In this document: positions 1-9,942 of the stretch, piece after piece
Numbering within the stretch: position 1 is the first letter of the stretch
Layout: each line of letters opens with the position of its first letter
Source: Alopecurus myosuroides
Lineage: Eukaryota; Streptophyta; Magnoliopsida; Poales; Poaceae
Length of the DNA stretch: 64,000 nucleotides
NCBI GenBank assembly: GCA_028641055.1
Contig: CM054059.1
Location: 105,722,263-105,786,262, forward strand
Direction of reading: 5' to 3'
The notes under the pieces: generated by a model
Told to the model about the DNA's origin: nothing
The model's input: only the letters and a program-made list of their open reading frames with translations
Databases searched by the model: none
Translations under genes and position numbers: made by a program

Positions 1-279
1 TATATTTACTTTGGGTATATGTTCATCACATCATTCTTCTAATGACATGACCCCGTTATTAACAACATCCAATGTTCATGATCAGGAAACCTTGATCATC
101 TATTAATCAACTAGCTAGTTAAAAGAGAGGCTTTACTAGGAACCAATGTTTGTTTATTAAACACACATGTATCAACGTTTCCGGTTAATACAATTCTAGC
201 ATGAGAAATAAACATTCATCATAAACAAGGAATAAGATAATAACCATTTTATTATTGCCTCTCGGGCATATTCCCTTCA
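1..279 (-). mobile_element. Copia LTR, 5' end (BARE/Angela-like), truncated by window edge
   Basis: Read on the minus strand, the segment begins at 279 with TGAAGGGAATATGCCCGAGA and continues with GGCAATAATAAAATGG, the characteristic start of BARE/Angela/WIS-type Copia LTRs of Triticeae. The rest of the LTR and the element lie to the left of the window. The LTR terminus abuts Gypsy gag coding sequence at 280, so the Copia element inserted into that gag. The family assignment rests on recognising the LTR start; no coding region of this element is visible here. Confidence 0.75.
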
Positions 280-1865
280 AATTCGTCCTCTCTAATTTGC
301 ATGAGAGCATTTTTAATATGTTTTGTGAAAGCCATATTCATAGCACTAGCATTAGGACAACTAGAAAGCTTTTGTAAGAACTTAATCACTTCAGTTATGT
401 TGCAATCATCAAAGTCAAGATCATTTTTATCAAAGGTAATGGGACCATTGTCTCCCATGTTTCTAAACATTTCAGCACTTTTATCAGGAGCATTTTTAGT
501 AGTTTCAGGCAGTTTTGCATTTTTAATACCAGAAGTGGGAATATTGCAAACACCAATTAGTTTACCATTGATAGTAGAAGTTTTACTAGCATGGGAGGCT
601 TCCGTTTTACTAGTGGTGGTAGTGGTGCAAACATTAGCTATATTATTCTTTCTAGCTATTTCATCTTCTCTTTCCCATCTAGTATACAATTCAACTAACA
701 TCCTAACATTATCATCAATTCAAATTTGGATGGCATTCAAAGTTTTGATTTTTTTAACATCATGAGGCAAAACCTTTCATTTCAAAAAATCAACATCAAG
801 AGCAAGGCTATCAACTTTAGAAGCAAGAACATCAATTTTGCCAAAATTTTCCTCAACAGAATTATTAAAAGCAGTTTATGTACTGATAAAATTCTTGAGC
901 ATGTTCTCAAGATCAGAGTGTACACCTTTGTTGCCGTTGTAAGAATTACCATAAGAATTATTATTATTAGGAGGATATGGCCTATAATTATTGCTACCAA
1001 AATTATTCCTATAAGCATTGTTGTTGAAATTATTGTTTTTAATGAAGTTCACATCAACATGCTCTTCTTGAGCAAGCAAAGAAGCTAAAGGAACATTATT
1101 TGGATCAGTAGGAGCATGTCCATTAACAAGCATAGACATAATAGCATCAAGTCTATCACTCAAAGAGGAGGTTTCTCTAACAGAATTTACCTTCTTACCA
1201 GTTGTAGCTCTCTCACTGTGCCATTCAGAATAATTTACCATCATATTATCAAGAAGCTTTGTTGCTGCCCCCAAGTTCATGGACATAAAGGTTCCTCCAG
1301 CAGCTAAATCCAAAAAATTTCTTGAAGAAAAATTCAGTCCTTCATAAAAAGTTTGGATGATCATCCAGGTAGTCATTCCATGAGTGGGACAATTCTTTAC
1401 TAAAGATTTCATTCTTTCCCAAGCTTTAGCAACATGCTCATTATCAAGTTGCTTAAAATTCATAATGCTACTTCTTAAAGCTATAATCTTAGCAGGAGGA
1501 TAATATTTTCCAATGAAAGAATCTTTACACTTAGTCCAAGAATCAATACTATTTCTAGGCAAAGATAGCAACCATTCTATAGCTCTTCCTCTCAAAAATA
1601 AAGGAAACCACTTCACTTTAATAATATCTCCATCTACATCTTTATAGTTTTGCATCTCACTTAGTTCAATAAAATTATGAAGATTGGCAGCAGCATCATC
1701 AGTACTAATACCAGAAAATTGCTCTCTCATAACAAGATTTAATAGTGCAGGCTTAATCTCAAAAAAATCAGCACTAGGAGCAGGTGGAGCAATATGTGTG
1801 CTAATAAAATCATTGTTGTTGGTGCTAGTAAAGTCACACAACTTAGTGTTCTCAGGACTAGCCAT
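280..1865 (-). pseudogene. Gypsy retrotransposon gag, interrupted by stops and by a Copia insertion
   Basis: The reading frame runs on the minus strand from the ATG at 1865 to at least 280. It has a Retrotrans_gag-type core (LRGRAIEWLLSLPRNSIDSW, then FIGKYYPP and an HVAKAWERMKSL segment), followed by an Asn/Tyr-rich linker and a charged C-terminal part (LYTRWEREDEIARK). Gag would form the virus-like particle and package genomic RNA. One frame is kept throughout but carries three in-frame stops: TAA at 876-878, TGA at 777-779 and TGA at 720-722. The 3' end is cut at 279/280 by a Copia LTR, so the apparent stop near 252 lies in foreign sequence. No zinc knuckle, protease or pol is inside the window; they would lie to the left. 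About 170 bp of untranslated leader separates the ATG from the primer binding site. Confidence 0.85.
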
Positions 1866-2035
1866 TTTAGCAAGATAAAAAACAGGATAAAAATAACAAC
1901 TAGAATAAGAACTAATTTTTTTGTGTTTTTGATAAAGAGAAGAAAACAAGACAAAATAAAATAAACTAAGCAAAACAATAACAAAGTAAAGAGATTGGAA
2001 ATTAGAGACTCCTCTTGCAGAAATTCTCTTCCTCC

Positions 2036-2050
2036 CCAGCAACGGCGCCA
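2036..2050 (-). other. Primer binding site of Gypsy element
   Basis: On the minus strand this reads TGGCGCCGTTGCTGG, matching the TGGCGCCGTTGCCGGG site that pairs with plant tRNA-Asp 3' ends in many grass Gypsy elements. It lies about 11 nt inside the LTR terminus at 2062, as expected for a 5' LTR. Confidence 0.75.
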
Positions 2051-2061
2051 GAAAAGTAGCT

Positions 2062-3603
2062 TGATGATGCAGATCTTGCACTTGTTGGGAGACCCCAAGA
2101 GGAAGGTATGATGAGCACAACATCAATTTTCCCTCAAAAAGAAACCAAGGTTTAATCGACCAGTAGGAGGAAAAAGCAACTTCCAAAGGTTGATGTAGCT
2201 GAGATGGCAGGGCGCACTACCGGTTCAGCAACAACATGGAACCTACACAACACAATCAAATCACTTTGCCCCAACGAAGCAGTGTCATTGTCAATCTCAC
2301 CGGTTTTGCTGAACACAAAGAGGTTAAACGTATCGTGTGGAAAATAGTATGAGAACAATATGAAAACAATTTCAGTAGTGTGAAAACAGTAATTGCAGTG
2401 GTTGTATTATCAGTATGAGGACATGGACCGGGGTCCACAGTTCACTAGTGGTGTCTCTCCATAGAAAATAAATAACATGTGCGTGAATGAATTACAGCTG
2501 GGCAATTGATAGAAATGAAGACTGCACCGTAGTGCATATGCAAGACATAAAGATTACTATGTGATTCATGCGGGCATTACAACATAATACATAGACCGTC
2601 ATCCAACTGCATCTATGACTAATAATCCACCCTCCGAATATCATTAGAACAAACGTTGGGTATTGAGTTGCAAGCAACAGATAATCGCAGTAAGAAAAAT
2701 GTGTAATGTAAACAATGTAAACAAAGTAAACGTCGTTGTTTTATCCCTAATGGCGACAACACATCCTCCATCCGTCACGTTTCTGTCACTCGAGCACAGA
2801 TGCAAAGGAGGCATGAACCCACTATCGAGCATAAATAATCTCTTTTGGAGTCACTAGCATCTACTTGGCTAGAGCATCTACTAATAACGGAGAGCATGCA
2901 AGATCATAAATAACATATCCATGAAGATAACATGATATATTGATAACCAGAAGACATAACAATCAACATTCATCGGATCCCAGCAAACACGACATGTAGC
3001 ACTACAATAAGATGATCTCGATCATGTAAGGCAGCTCACGAGATCTAAACATGAGGCATAAAGTGGAGGAGGCAACCAACTAGCTACTGATATGGACCCG
3101 TAGTCTAGGGATGAACTACTCACGCATCACTTCGGAGGAGGGCATGGTGGTGTAGACCATTCCGGTGATGAATTTCCCTCCCGGTAGAATGCTAGGGGGA
3201 GCTTCAGAACCCTCCCGATCTCGGGTTGACGATGACGGCAGCCTCGGGTGTTTCTTGGGAAAAAAGTGGTATATCTTTAGTGTTGACGTATCAGGGGGAA
3301 TAAATAGGCGAAAGGTGATGGCGGTGCACACCCGAGGGCCCACACCACCCCATGACGCGGCCAGGGGGCGCCGCCCTATGGTGTGGCCCCCCTGTGGCCC
3401 CCTCCGGGCCTCTTCGGGGCTTAGTGGAAGCTTGGGGATTTCTATGACTTCCGGGCTTCGAGTTTTCCAATTCCACGAATATTTCCAGAACAACTTTTCT
3501 GAAACTAAAAACAACATAAAACAAGGAACTGGCTCTGTGGCATCTTGTCAATAGGTTAGTCCCGGAAATCGATAAAAATGACATAAAGTGTATAGACGTA
3601 TCA
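2062..3603 (-). repeat. 5' LTR of minus-strand Gypsy element
   Basis: On the minus strand the LTR starts TGATACGTCTATACAC (3603) and ends GCATCATCA (2062), giving TG...CA termini and about 1,542 bp. It directly precedes the primer binding site and the gag leader. Its distal part (about 3340-3560) resembles the LTR at 53290-53520, including the CTGGCTCTGTGGCATCTTGT stretch, so the two elements belong to related families. The partner LTR is outside the window, so insertion age and target-site duplication cannot be judged. Confidence 0.8.
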
Positions 3604-3917
3604 AACGTCGTGTCTTCTGTGCTCGCCATGTTTGTCATGGTGGTCAGAGGGATTTTAGTTCCTAACAGTGAGTTAGAAGAACCTTGGACCCGCTGATCGA
3701 CCCGCAAGGAGAAGGTTTTACGTAAGGAATCTTACCACCCGATTCCAATGTTGTCTGTTTTGCAGGAGCCGTCGCCTCCATGCCGCCAAAGTCGCACATA
3801 TATGGGTTGGGTGGTGTGATTTTACAATCGAGGAAATGTTCCTTGGCAACCTCTTCCTTTTCCCATGAGCTGCGACCGAACAGAGCTCACCGCCACAGAT
3901 CAGCCGCTCACCGTCGC
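3604..3917. other. Remnant hosting the 12.9-kb Gypsy element (left part)
   Basis: Low-copy-looking sequence between the Gypsy LTR ending at 3603 and the LTR starting at 3918. It continues on the far side of the 12.9-kb insertion at 16857. With that right part, which ends in a possible minus-strand primer binding site (TTGGTATCAGGAG at about 16946-16955), it may be the 5' internal region of another degraded LTR element. No convincing reading frame was found. The last five bases, GTCGC (3913-3917), are the target-site duplication of the Gypsy element. Confidence 0.4.
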
Positions 3918-4400
3918 TGTTGAATCTGCATCTCAACAAGTCCCTCGGGTGAACCCATAGGGTTTCGATTAGGAGAACGTGTAGGCGCTGGTGACAATCG
4001 TCGGCTAGACAGGGGGCACTATTTACCCAGGTCCGGGGCCCTCGTAGAGGTAAAACGCCTCTGTCGATCTTTATTAACGAGTAGATCGGTTACAACGGGG
4101 GGTTGCTCAAGTCGAGAGTATGATCTCGATCCCAAGGCTTGGTGGTGCGGTATTGCTTGGTCCCCCTCCTGGTGGTTCTCCTGGCCTTATATAGGTGGCC
4201 AGGTCTCAAACCGTACCCGGGGAGGACTCGAACCCTAACCTAGAGTTGGTTACAAGTTTCCTAACTTGAACCGCAAGGCCCTGCGGGTGGGCTTCAATTG
4301 GGCCTTCTAGAATACTCCACAACGCATCCTTTGGAGCTTGGGCCGTGGGCCTGAGACCGGGTAGGCTCACCTGACAGGCCTAGGATCCATCCCTTCGTCA
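3918..4400 (-). repeat. 3' LTR of the Tat-type Gypsy element
   Basis: 483 bp, TG (TGTTGAATCTGCATC) to CA (ATCCCTTCGTCA) as read on the plus strand. It matches the LTR at 16359-16851 nearly base for base, with scattered substitutions and a roughly 10-bp deletion near 4060. The mismatches imply an insertion older than the other complete elements in this window. Confidence 0.9.
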
Positions 4401-4413
4401 GTAGCCCCCGAGC
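4401..4413 (-). other. Polypurine tract next to the 3' LTR
   Basis: On the minus strand GCTCGGGGGCTAC directly precedes the 3' LTR. This is the expected site and composition for plus-strand DNA priming. Related copies of the same motif occur inside the element near 7445, 7555 and 8758. Confidence 0.7.
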
Positions 4414-5550
4414 GTTTACTCGGCTGAGAATCTGTCGGGTGGACGCTCAAAACTTATCTTGATTTCTCTTCGAATGGTGGCTTCAATCGTTTGAAGAGGA
4501 TTTGTATCATGTATGCGATGCATTTCTTGTACTCGAGTATCGAGAAAATAAAAGTGCCTGTGTGTTTGGCTGTTTTTGCAGAAGGATGTGGCTCAGTTGC
4601 TTGGCTCTCACGAAAGCTCAGGGCCAATTAATTGCATCTAGGGCAAAAACAGTTCTGGCCTACGCAGATTCAAGACCTCCGACTCGAATATGGTGAGGTG
4701 ATCATTACGACTGGGCCGTGGAGGTCTTACCGAGTCGAACTTAACCTAATAGGGTACCCAGCGCGTCCGCTAGGATTTTTCTTCGTGTTGTTGACACGAA
4801 ATTTTACCGGAGGATGCAGCTTGAGTGCGATTCCAGACCCTCAAGAGAGATCTTTTGGGTCTTACCTTCGTATTCAAAGGAATACGGCATCCAGATGTGC
4901 CTAGTCGGCCGAACGATCTAGGGAATTGATGTGTGTATATCGTATAACAGAGTGGCAGGAGCTGCACACTCGCAAGTTTTGTCTAGGGATATTTCGAGTG
5001 AAAATGTCTCCCTTGTTTTTGTGCACAAAGTTTTTTGTGCTTTGTAGTCTTCTAGCCATACAAAAGAGTTTTCATGTTTGGAAACCCTGTCATGCCCATT
5101 CGAAAGGAAGTTTCGTGTCTGGGGCTTTTATGCGAAAAGAGTTTTCGCGTCTTGATTTTCCCATACGAAGTTTATTTCGTGTAGGGTTTTTATGCGAAAA
5201 AAGTCTTCGCGTCTTGATTTGCCCATACGAAGTTTTTTCGTGTTTGGGGGTTTTATCCGAAAGAATTTCGAGCCTGATGATGTTCACAATGACGTCATAG
5301 CGCATTCTTATCCTCCCGATGGGACGTGACGGAGTGAGAACAGATGTGCTGGCCCACCTTGTCAGCTTGTTGACTGGAAACGAAACATCGTTTCTGGTTT
5401 TCCCGCGAGCCGCGCATAGTAAATGTGCATGATCTTCTGTTAAGATCGTGGCACGAAATAGCCTTCACCGCCCTTTCGTTTCAGCTTCACGCGTGGCAGC
5501 CGCGATGGGTGCCACGTTGCTTGATTAGCGGCCAGGATTGGGTGACTCCG
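4414..5550. other. Non-coding 3' region of the Tat-type element with short tandem repeats
   Basis: About 1.1 kb between the polypurine tract and the promoter of the opposite-strand gene. I see no convincing reading frame. Positions 5094-5279 hold three roughly 62-bp direct repeats, each containing small CGAA...TTCG inverted repeats. The rest shows nothing recognisable. Confidence 0.6.
5094..5279. repeat. Three 62-bp tandem repeats with internal palindromes
   Basis: Units begin near 5094, 5160 and 5221. Each carries CCCATACGAAG, then TTTCGTGT, a G-rich spacer, TATGCGAAAA and TCTTCGCGTCTTGATTT in diverged form. The CGAA/TTCG pairs can fold into small hairpins. The array lies about 300 bp upstream of the TATA box of the plus-strand gene and could act as its upstream regulatory DNA, but that is inference. 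Confidence 0.65.
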
Positions 5551-5552
5551 TG

Positions 5553-5560
5553 TATATATA
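5553..5560 (+). promoter_or_regulatory. TATA box of the opposite-strand gene in the Gypsy element
   Basis: TATATATA lies about 100 bp before the ATG at 5659 on the plus strand. This spacing suits a plant TATA box plus a short 5' leader. It supports an independent promoter for the spliced plus-strand gene, opposite to the element's LTR-driven transcript. Confidence 0.5.
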
Positions 5561-5658
5561 CGGTCCTTAGGTAAAAGATAAAAACTTCCCGTCATTCGCT
5601 TCCCAGCCTTCGTCTTCCTCGCGCTCACCTCCTTCTCTGCGAGCTTGCACCAACATTC

Positions 5659-8621
5659 ATGGCGGGAGGGAAGAAACGTAGAGCTGCTGTCTCCTCCTCG
5701 CAGGCACCCGAGGATGTTCCCGCGCCACCTGCTCCGCGCTCCGGCGACTGACGCTCCCCCAACACCACGCAGAAAAGCATCAATGAGATGCAGAGGGAAG
5801 GGCTACCGCCTCCCAATGCCGAGAAGCGAGTTCGCCTCGGCAAAAAAGAAGAGGTACCAAATCCCCGCGCGAACGAGCGCGTGATCTTCGCGGATCACGT
5901 CTCGCGCGGGCTCTCACTCCCTCTCCATCCTTTCTTCGTGGCATTGCCGTATGTCTACGGTATACAGCTCCACGACCTTCCTCCGAACGCGGTGCAGCAC
6001 ATCTTGTGCTTCATCGTGCTTTGCGAGTGCTTACTCGGCATCCGCCCGCACTGGGGCCTTTGGAAGGCCCTATTCAAGGTGCGGGCCTTCCGCGAGAAAT
6101 CGCGGGTAGAGACCGAGCTTGGAGACACGCTGCGCACCGGCGGCTTCGGAATCCAGGCGAAGTCAGATAGCCTGTACTTCGACATGCACCTCATCGACTC
6201 CGCACAAGGGTGGAGGAAGAAGTGGTTCTACGTCGTCGACAACAGCGCGGGTGGAGTTCACGAATTCCACCCGTTCACTGTCTTGAAGCGGCGAAAGTCC
6301 TGGGCGCACAAGCTTTCAGTCGAAGAAAACCGAGTCGTCGCCCCGCTACTCGCCAAGGTGGCAACCCTCTGCGATCAAACCGCAGGGATCGCGCTGAACG
6401 GCTTGCATCTGGCGAGTGTGTTCCACAAGCGCAGGATCCAACCTTCGTAGGACAGGCCCTCCACCATGTGGGAGTATCAGGGCGTCGAAGACCCCAGCCG
6501 CGTGAGCCGAGAAGAACTCTCGAATGCTGAATTCGAGAAGAAAATCGCGGCCATCACCAAGCTGAAAGTGGGCGAGGACTTCCCCGACTGCTCTATCGCC
6601 CCATTCGAAGCTTCGAGGCCTCCTCCATCTGAAGTAAGTTCAAATATTTTTCTGTCTTAGCCTTTTCCTTTGTTCGAAAGTTTGTCGACTGAGTTTCTTC
6701 TTCTTTTCTTCTTCTCGTTTTCCTTCTGTAGAGCCTAGAGGTAGCAACCTGCTACCCGCCAATTTCTGGTGAAGAGGCATAGGACCTGTTGGCGAGCAAT
6801 CTGGATGTCCCTACTGACACCAGTGTTGCCGACGCCGATTCGAGCTTCGATCATGGTTCTTCGGATGACGTGGAGGAATCGGGTAGCGATCTTCGCCACC
6901 GCAACCGCCGCCGGGCGGGAGACGATGAAGCCACCTCCAAGAGTAACTCCTTGGGTGGAGGATCTGATAAAGAGCTCCGCATCGTGACCCCACTGAGTGT
7001 GCGCGCTCCTCCCGCTCCCAAGCCGAAGATCCAGACCGCCTGCAATGCAGATATGTTGGATGACGACGACAACGAGTAAGTTTTTCTTTCCTTCTTCGTT
7101 CTAGTCGAACATTTTCTTCTCGCCCCTTCTGACGTTATTGTTGTCCATCATCCCCGGCCAATTTGCCTCTTCTCTTCCCCCCGAGAAGAGGAAAGATTTG
7201 CTGCTGCGGGTGAAACCCCGACTGCTGGGACCGTCCAGAATTCGCCGAGCCCAGCCCCCATGGCTGCGGCTACGGATTATAGGCTGCCTAGCTTTACGGT
7301 TGGGGCCTAGGCTTCGAAAGAAGTGTCGGGTAGCTCGGCTGATCCTCTGTGCATTGCCCAGGGCCAGGTAAACTTTGTCATTTTCCTTGCATTCTGTACT
7401 TCGTTCTTTTCTGTGTTTTTATCGGGTGCACGGCAGTGCTCCCGATGGGAGTAGCCCCCGAGGCTGTGGTTAATCGCTTGCTATTGGCTACAGGCTCAAA
7501 ACTTCAAGCTTCTTTCCTTTCTTGATTTTATCGGGTGCACGGCAGTGCTCCCGATGGGAGTAGCCCCTGAGGCTATACTCGACTGTTTACAGTTGTGAAT
7601 AGGCTCAATTTCCTTCCACTTTCGCTAACTTCTTCCTCTTTGTGTTTTTGCAGTCTCTGCTTGACTCTCTCGCAGCCTTTGGTCGCCGCGTAATTTCGGC
7701 TGAGGCAGATTGCGTAATCCTTCGGGCTGATCGTGATCGACTCGTCTCAGATAACCAAGCTCTCCAAGGTAAATTTACCCGTTCCTTCCGCTTACTCTTT
7801 CTGATTGTGTGAATTCCTTTAGGCTGAGATTTGTTGCCGTGTAGCCCAAGTTGATTTTCTGAAGACCGACTAGACTGACGCTATTGTTCGGGTGGCCACC
7901 CTCGAGGCCGAGTCGGAGGCTGCTCGAAAGGAACTTGAATCCTCTCGCAAGCAGTTGACTGACTTCGAGGAAAAGCTCGCGGGTGCCCAGGACGCTCTGA
8001 AGCAACTGGAGAAGGCTGGTGCCAAAGAGGACAACGATCTTGTTGACTTCCTTCGCCCTCTCGCCCAGAATTTCGCGAGTAAGTTGCAATTGACCTTTGT
8101 TGTTTTTCGACTAGCTAGTATGTTCTTGGAATTAATGTTGTCTCTTTGCAGATCTTCTTGGCGTTGTGCTGGAGCTGCCCGGGGTTCAACGGGTGGACGC
8201 CCTGACGGATTCTTGCGCTCAGCTTCGGAGGCACGCGAGTGGGATTTGTTCCCTCGTTGGCAATGCCATTCGAGTGTTGACGCAACTCCACGAGCGTCTT
8301 CTGGTTGATGTCGCGGTTTTGCCCATGCTGGATGGTCTCCTGAAGGTTTTTCTGGAAGGCGATCTCCTTCAGGCCTACTCAGTCGCTCAGTCGGAGTGCG
8401 GGGCGAAGACTGCTATCCAGTTCGCGTTGGCACACGGAGTCGCAGGCTTGGAAGAGGCGTACTCGAACCTTCCCGTCGATGCTACCACGGGCAGAAAGGT
8501 AGCGCTTCGTCCTTTCGGCGATCCAGCTGGAGTCCTTGCTCAGAAGCTATCTGACTTGATCGCTCGTGCTAGTCGCAAGGGGCAATCTGCCGCGAGTGGC
8601 AGCACTCCTGCAGTTCCGTAG
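5659..8621 (+). pseudogene. Spliced opposite-strand gene of the Tat element (putative gypsy-type transposon protein family, PF04195-like)
   Basis: I read six exons on the plus strand: 5659-6633, 6732-7075, about 7189-7367, 7654-7768, 7845-8078 and 8152-8621, most joined by GT...AG introns with a consistent frame. The acceptor of exon 3 is unclear. Exon 1 encodes a basic N terminus and a domain (VSRGLSLPLHPFFVALPYVY, then HWGLWKALFKVR and WFYVVDN) that I recognise as the plant "putative gypsy type transposon" family PF04195. Exon 2 is acidic and low complexity, exon 3 is Pro/Ser/Ala-rich, exons 4-5 form a likely coiled coil (LEAESEAARKELESSRKQL), and exon 6 is a helical C-terminal domain. In-frame stops at 5749-5751 (TGA), 6448-6450 (TAG), in exons 2 and 3, and at 7871-7873 (TAG) make this copy a pseudogene. 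It runs opposite to gag-pol, so its introns would not be spliced from the element's genomic RNA. The molecular function is unknown. Confidence 0.7.
7421..7574. repeat. Direct repeat of a polypurine-tract-like block inside an intron
   Basis: A 45-bp block beginning ATCGGGTGCACGGCAGTGCT and ending GTAGCCCC(C/T)GAGGCT occurs at 7421-7465 and 7530-7574, with one mismatch I can see. A shorter version is at 8750-8775. It contains the complement of the element's polypurine tract (GTAGCCCCCGAG), which also borders the 3' LTR at 4401. The copies lie in introns of the opposite-strand gene. Confidence 0.75.
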
Positions 8622-8850
8622 GATAGGCTTTATGTAGTTTGCTCTTCTGATGTAATGAACTTTTGGGATGTATTCCCGTATTCTGTCTTTAATCGAAATG
8701 TTCTTTTGATATCTGAGATGTGATTTCTTGCGATTGATTGTCATCAGTTCCTCCCGATGGGAGTAGGCCCCGAGCACCTGTCGAATAGGTGGTTTATTTC
8801 TCGAGTGGGGTGTCTTGAATTCTTCCTTAATTTTTCTTATCTTCTTCCAG

Positions 8851-9655
8851 GTAACAGGTGCTGTCGCGGAGTCTTCGAGTGGATCTGCCGCACAAGAAGA
8901 TCCCCTTGTTGCTGCTGTTGGTACATTTGCCGGCCTCCGTGATCGTGTCGCGGATGGTGAGCGCAAGCTGAAAACTTTGCGTGGAGTGGCTGATGTAGCC
9001 AAGTCTAAGCAGAAGCTTGCGGCTGAACGTGAGCAGTTTGTGATGGAAGAGTTGGCAGTTGTTGCCAAGGATATGCTTTGTAAGCACTTCAGCCCCCTAG
9101 CATTATGTATCTTCTTTCTTTCTTTGACTGTCTGTAGCTTTCTTTGCAGATGTTCAGCCTGACGAACGGTGTGAAAAACATTGGGTGGAAAACCATATTC
9201 TTCATGAAACCAGTAGTTCAAAACCACATGCAAATAACTTCTGATCCGACCGCAGTCAAGGTTTTGTTCTGGCTACTCTCAAGTATCGTGTGGGCCAGGC
9301 GAAGATACTTGTTGATTGTTGTCACGAGGCCCTGATAGCTTTGAATGGCGCTTTTTATCCGCTGGAGAGAGGTCCAGAAGATTTGGGCCAGCTGCTCAGA
9401 ACTTTCGGTCGAGTAGGTGAAATTCACGAGTGCGTCCGCCAACAATTGATCTGCGGGTCTTTAGTAGCACTCTCGTTTGTTCGATTATGGCATCCTGAGG
9501 TCAATTTCAACTCCGTGGCCAAGCTCCCAAATGCTCCAGTCGATATGACCTCCCATTATACACTCGTTCGTCCTGCTGCAGAGGAGATTATTCGACTGAC
9601 CTCTGAAGAGGTTAATCGAGTGTTAGCCGAGGAAACTGCTCGTCGCCATATGTAA
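8851..9655 (+). pseudogene. Downstream exons of the opposite-strand gene, or a second partial copy
   Basis: Two exons on the plus strand, 8851-9079 and 9150-9655, join in frame across a GT...AG intron. The first encodes a Ser/Ala-rich start and a coiled-coil segment (RVADGERKLKTLRGVADVAK). The second ends at TAA 9653-9655 after LTSEEVNRVLAEETARRHM. It carries an in-frame TGA near 9241. The helical region around EDLGQLLRTFGRVGEIHECV loosely parallels exon 6 of the upstream gene, so this may be a duplicated C-terminal part rather than a continuation, because the upstream frame already stops at 8621. Function unknown. It is convergent with the integrase end at 9943. Confidence 0.55.
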
Positions 9656-9942
9656 TTGTAGGATGTATGTATCCTGTCATTTCGGTATAGTTGTCTTCAA
9701 ACTTTATAAGGTGTCAACCTTGTTTGTACCTTTTCATTTGTAAATGTTGTTATGATGCTAAGTTAGGCGTAGCCCCCATGTGTTTTTTGGTGTATACCTG
9801 TTTTTTAGCGTGTAAATATCAAGAACATGAGTAGATTATGGTTGAGAAACCATGTATTTTATTAATATGACTAAGAAGCCATGTATTTTCCTTCGAGCTA
9901 CAAGATGGCTAGTATAGCCTTATTTTTGCGAGCAAGGTAATC
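9656..9942. other. Convergent 3' ends of the opposite-strand gene and pol
   Basis: About 290 bp between the plus-strand stop at 9655 and the minus-strand pol stop at 9943. It is AT-rich and holds an AATAAAATACATGG stretch on the minus strand near 9851-9864 that could serve as a poly(A) signal for pol-direction transcripts. No other feature seen. Confidence 0.45.

Noticed and set aside
301..1307. Plus-strand frames opposite the Gypsy gag
   Set aside because: They are shadows of the minus-strand gag frame with Ser/Ile/Leu-rich content and no motifs.
5094..5279. CRISPR-like array
   Set aside because: Only three diverged units without unique spacers, inside a plant retrotransposon.
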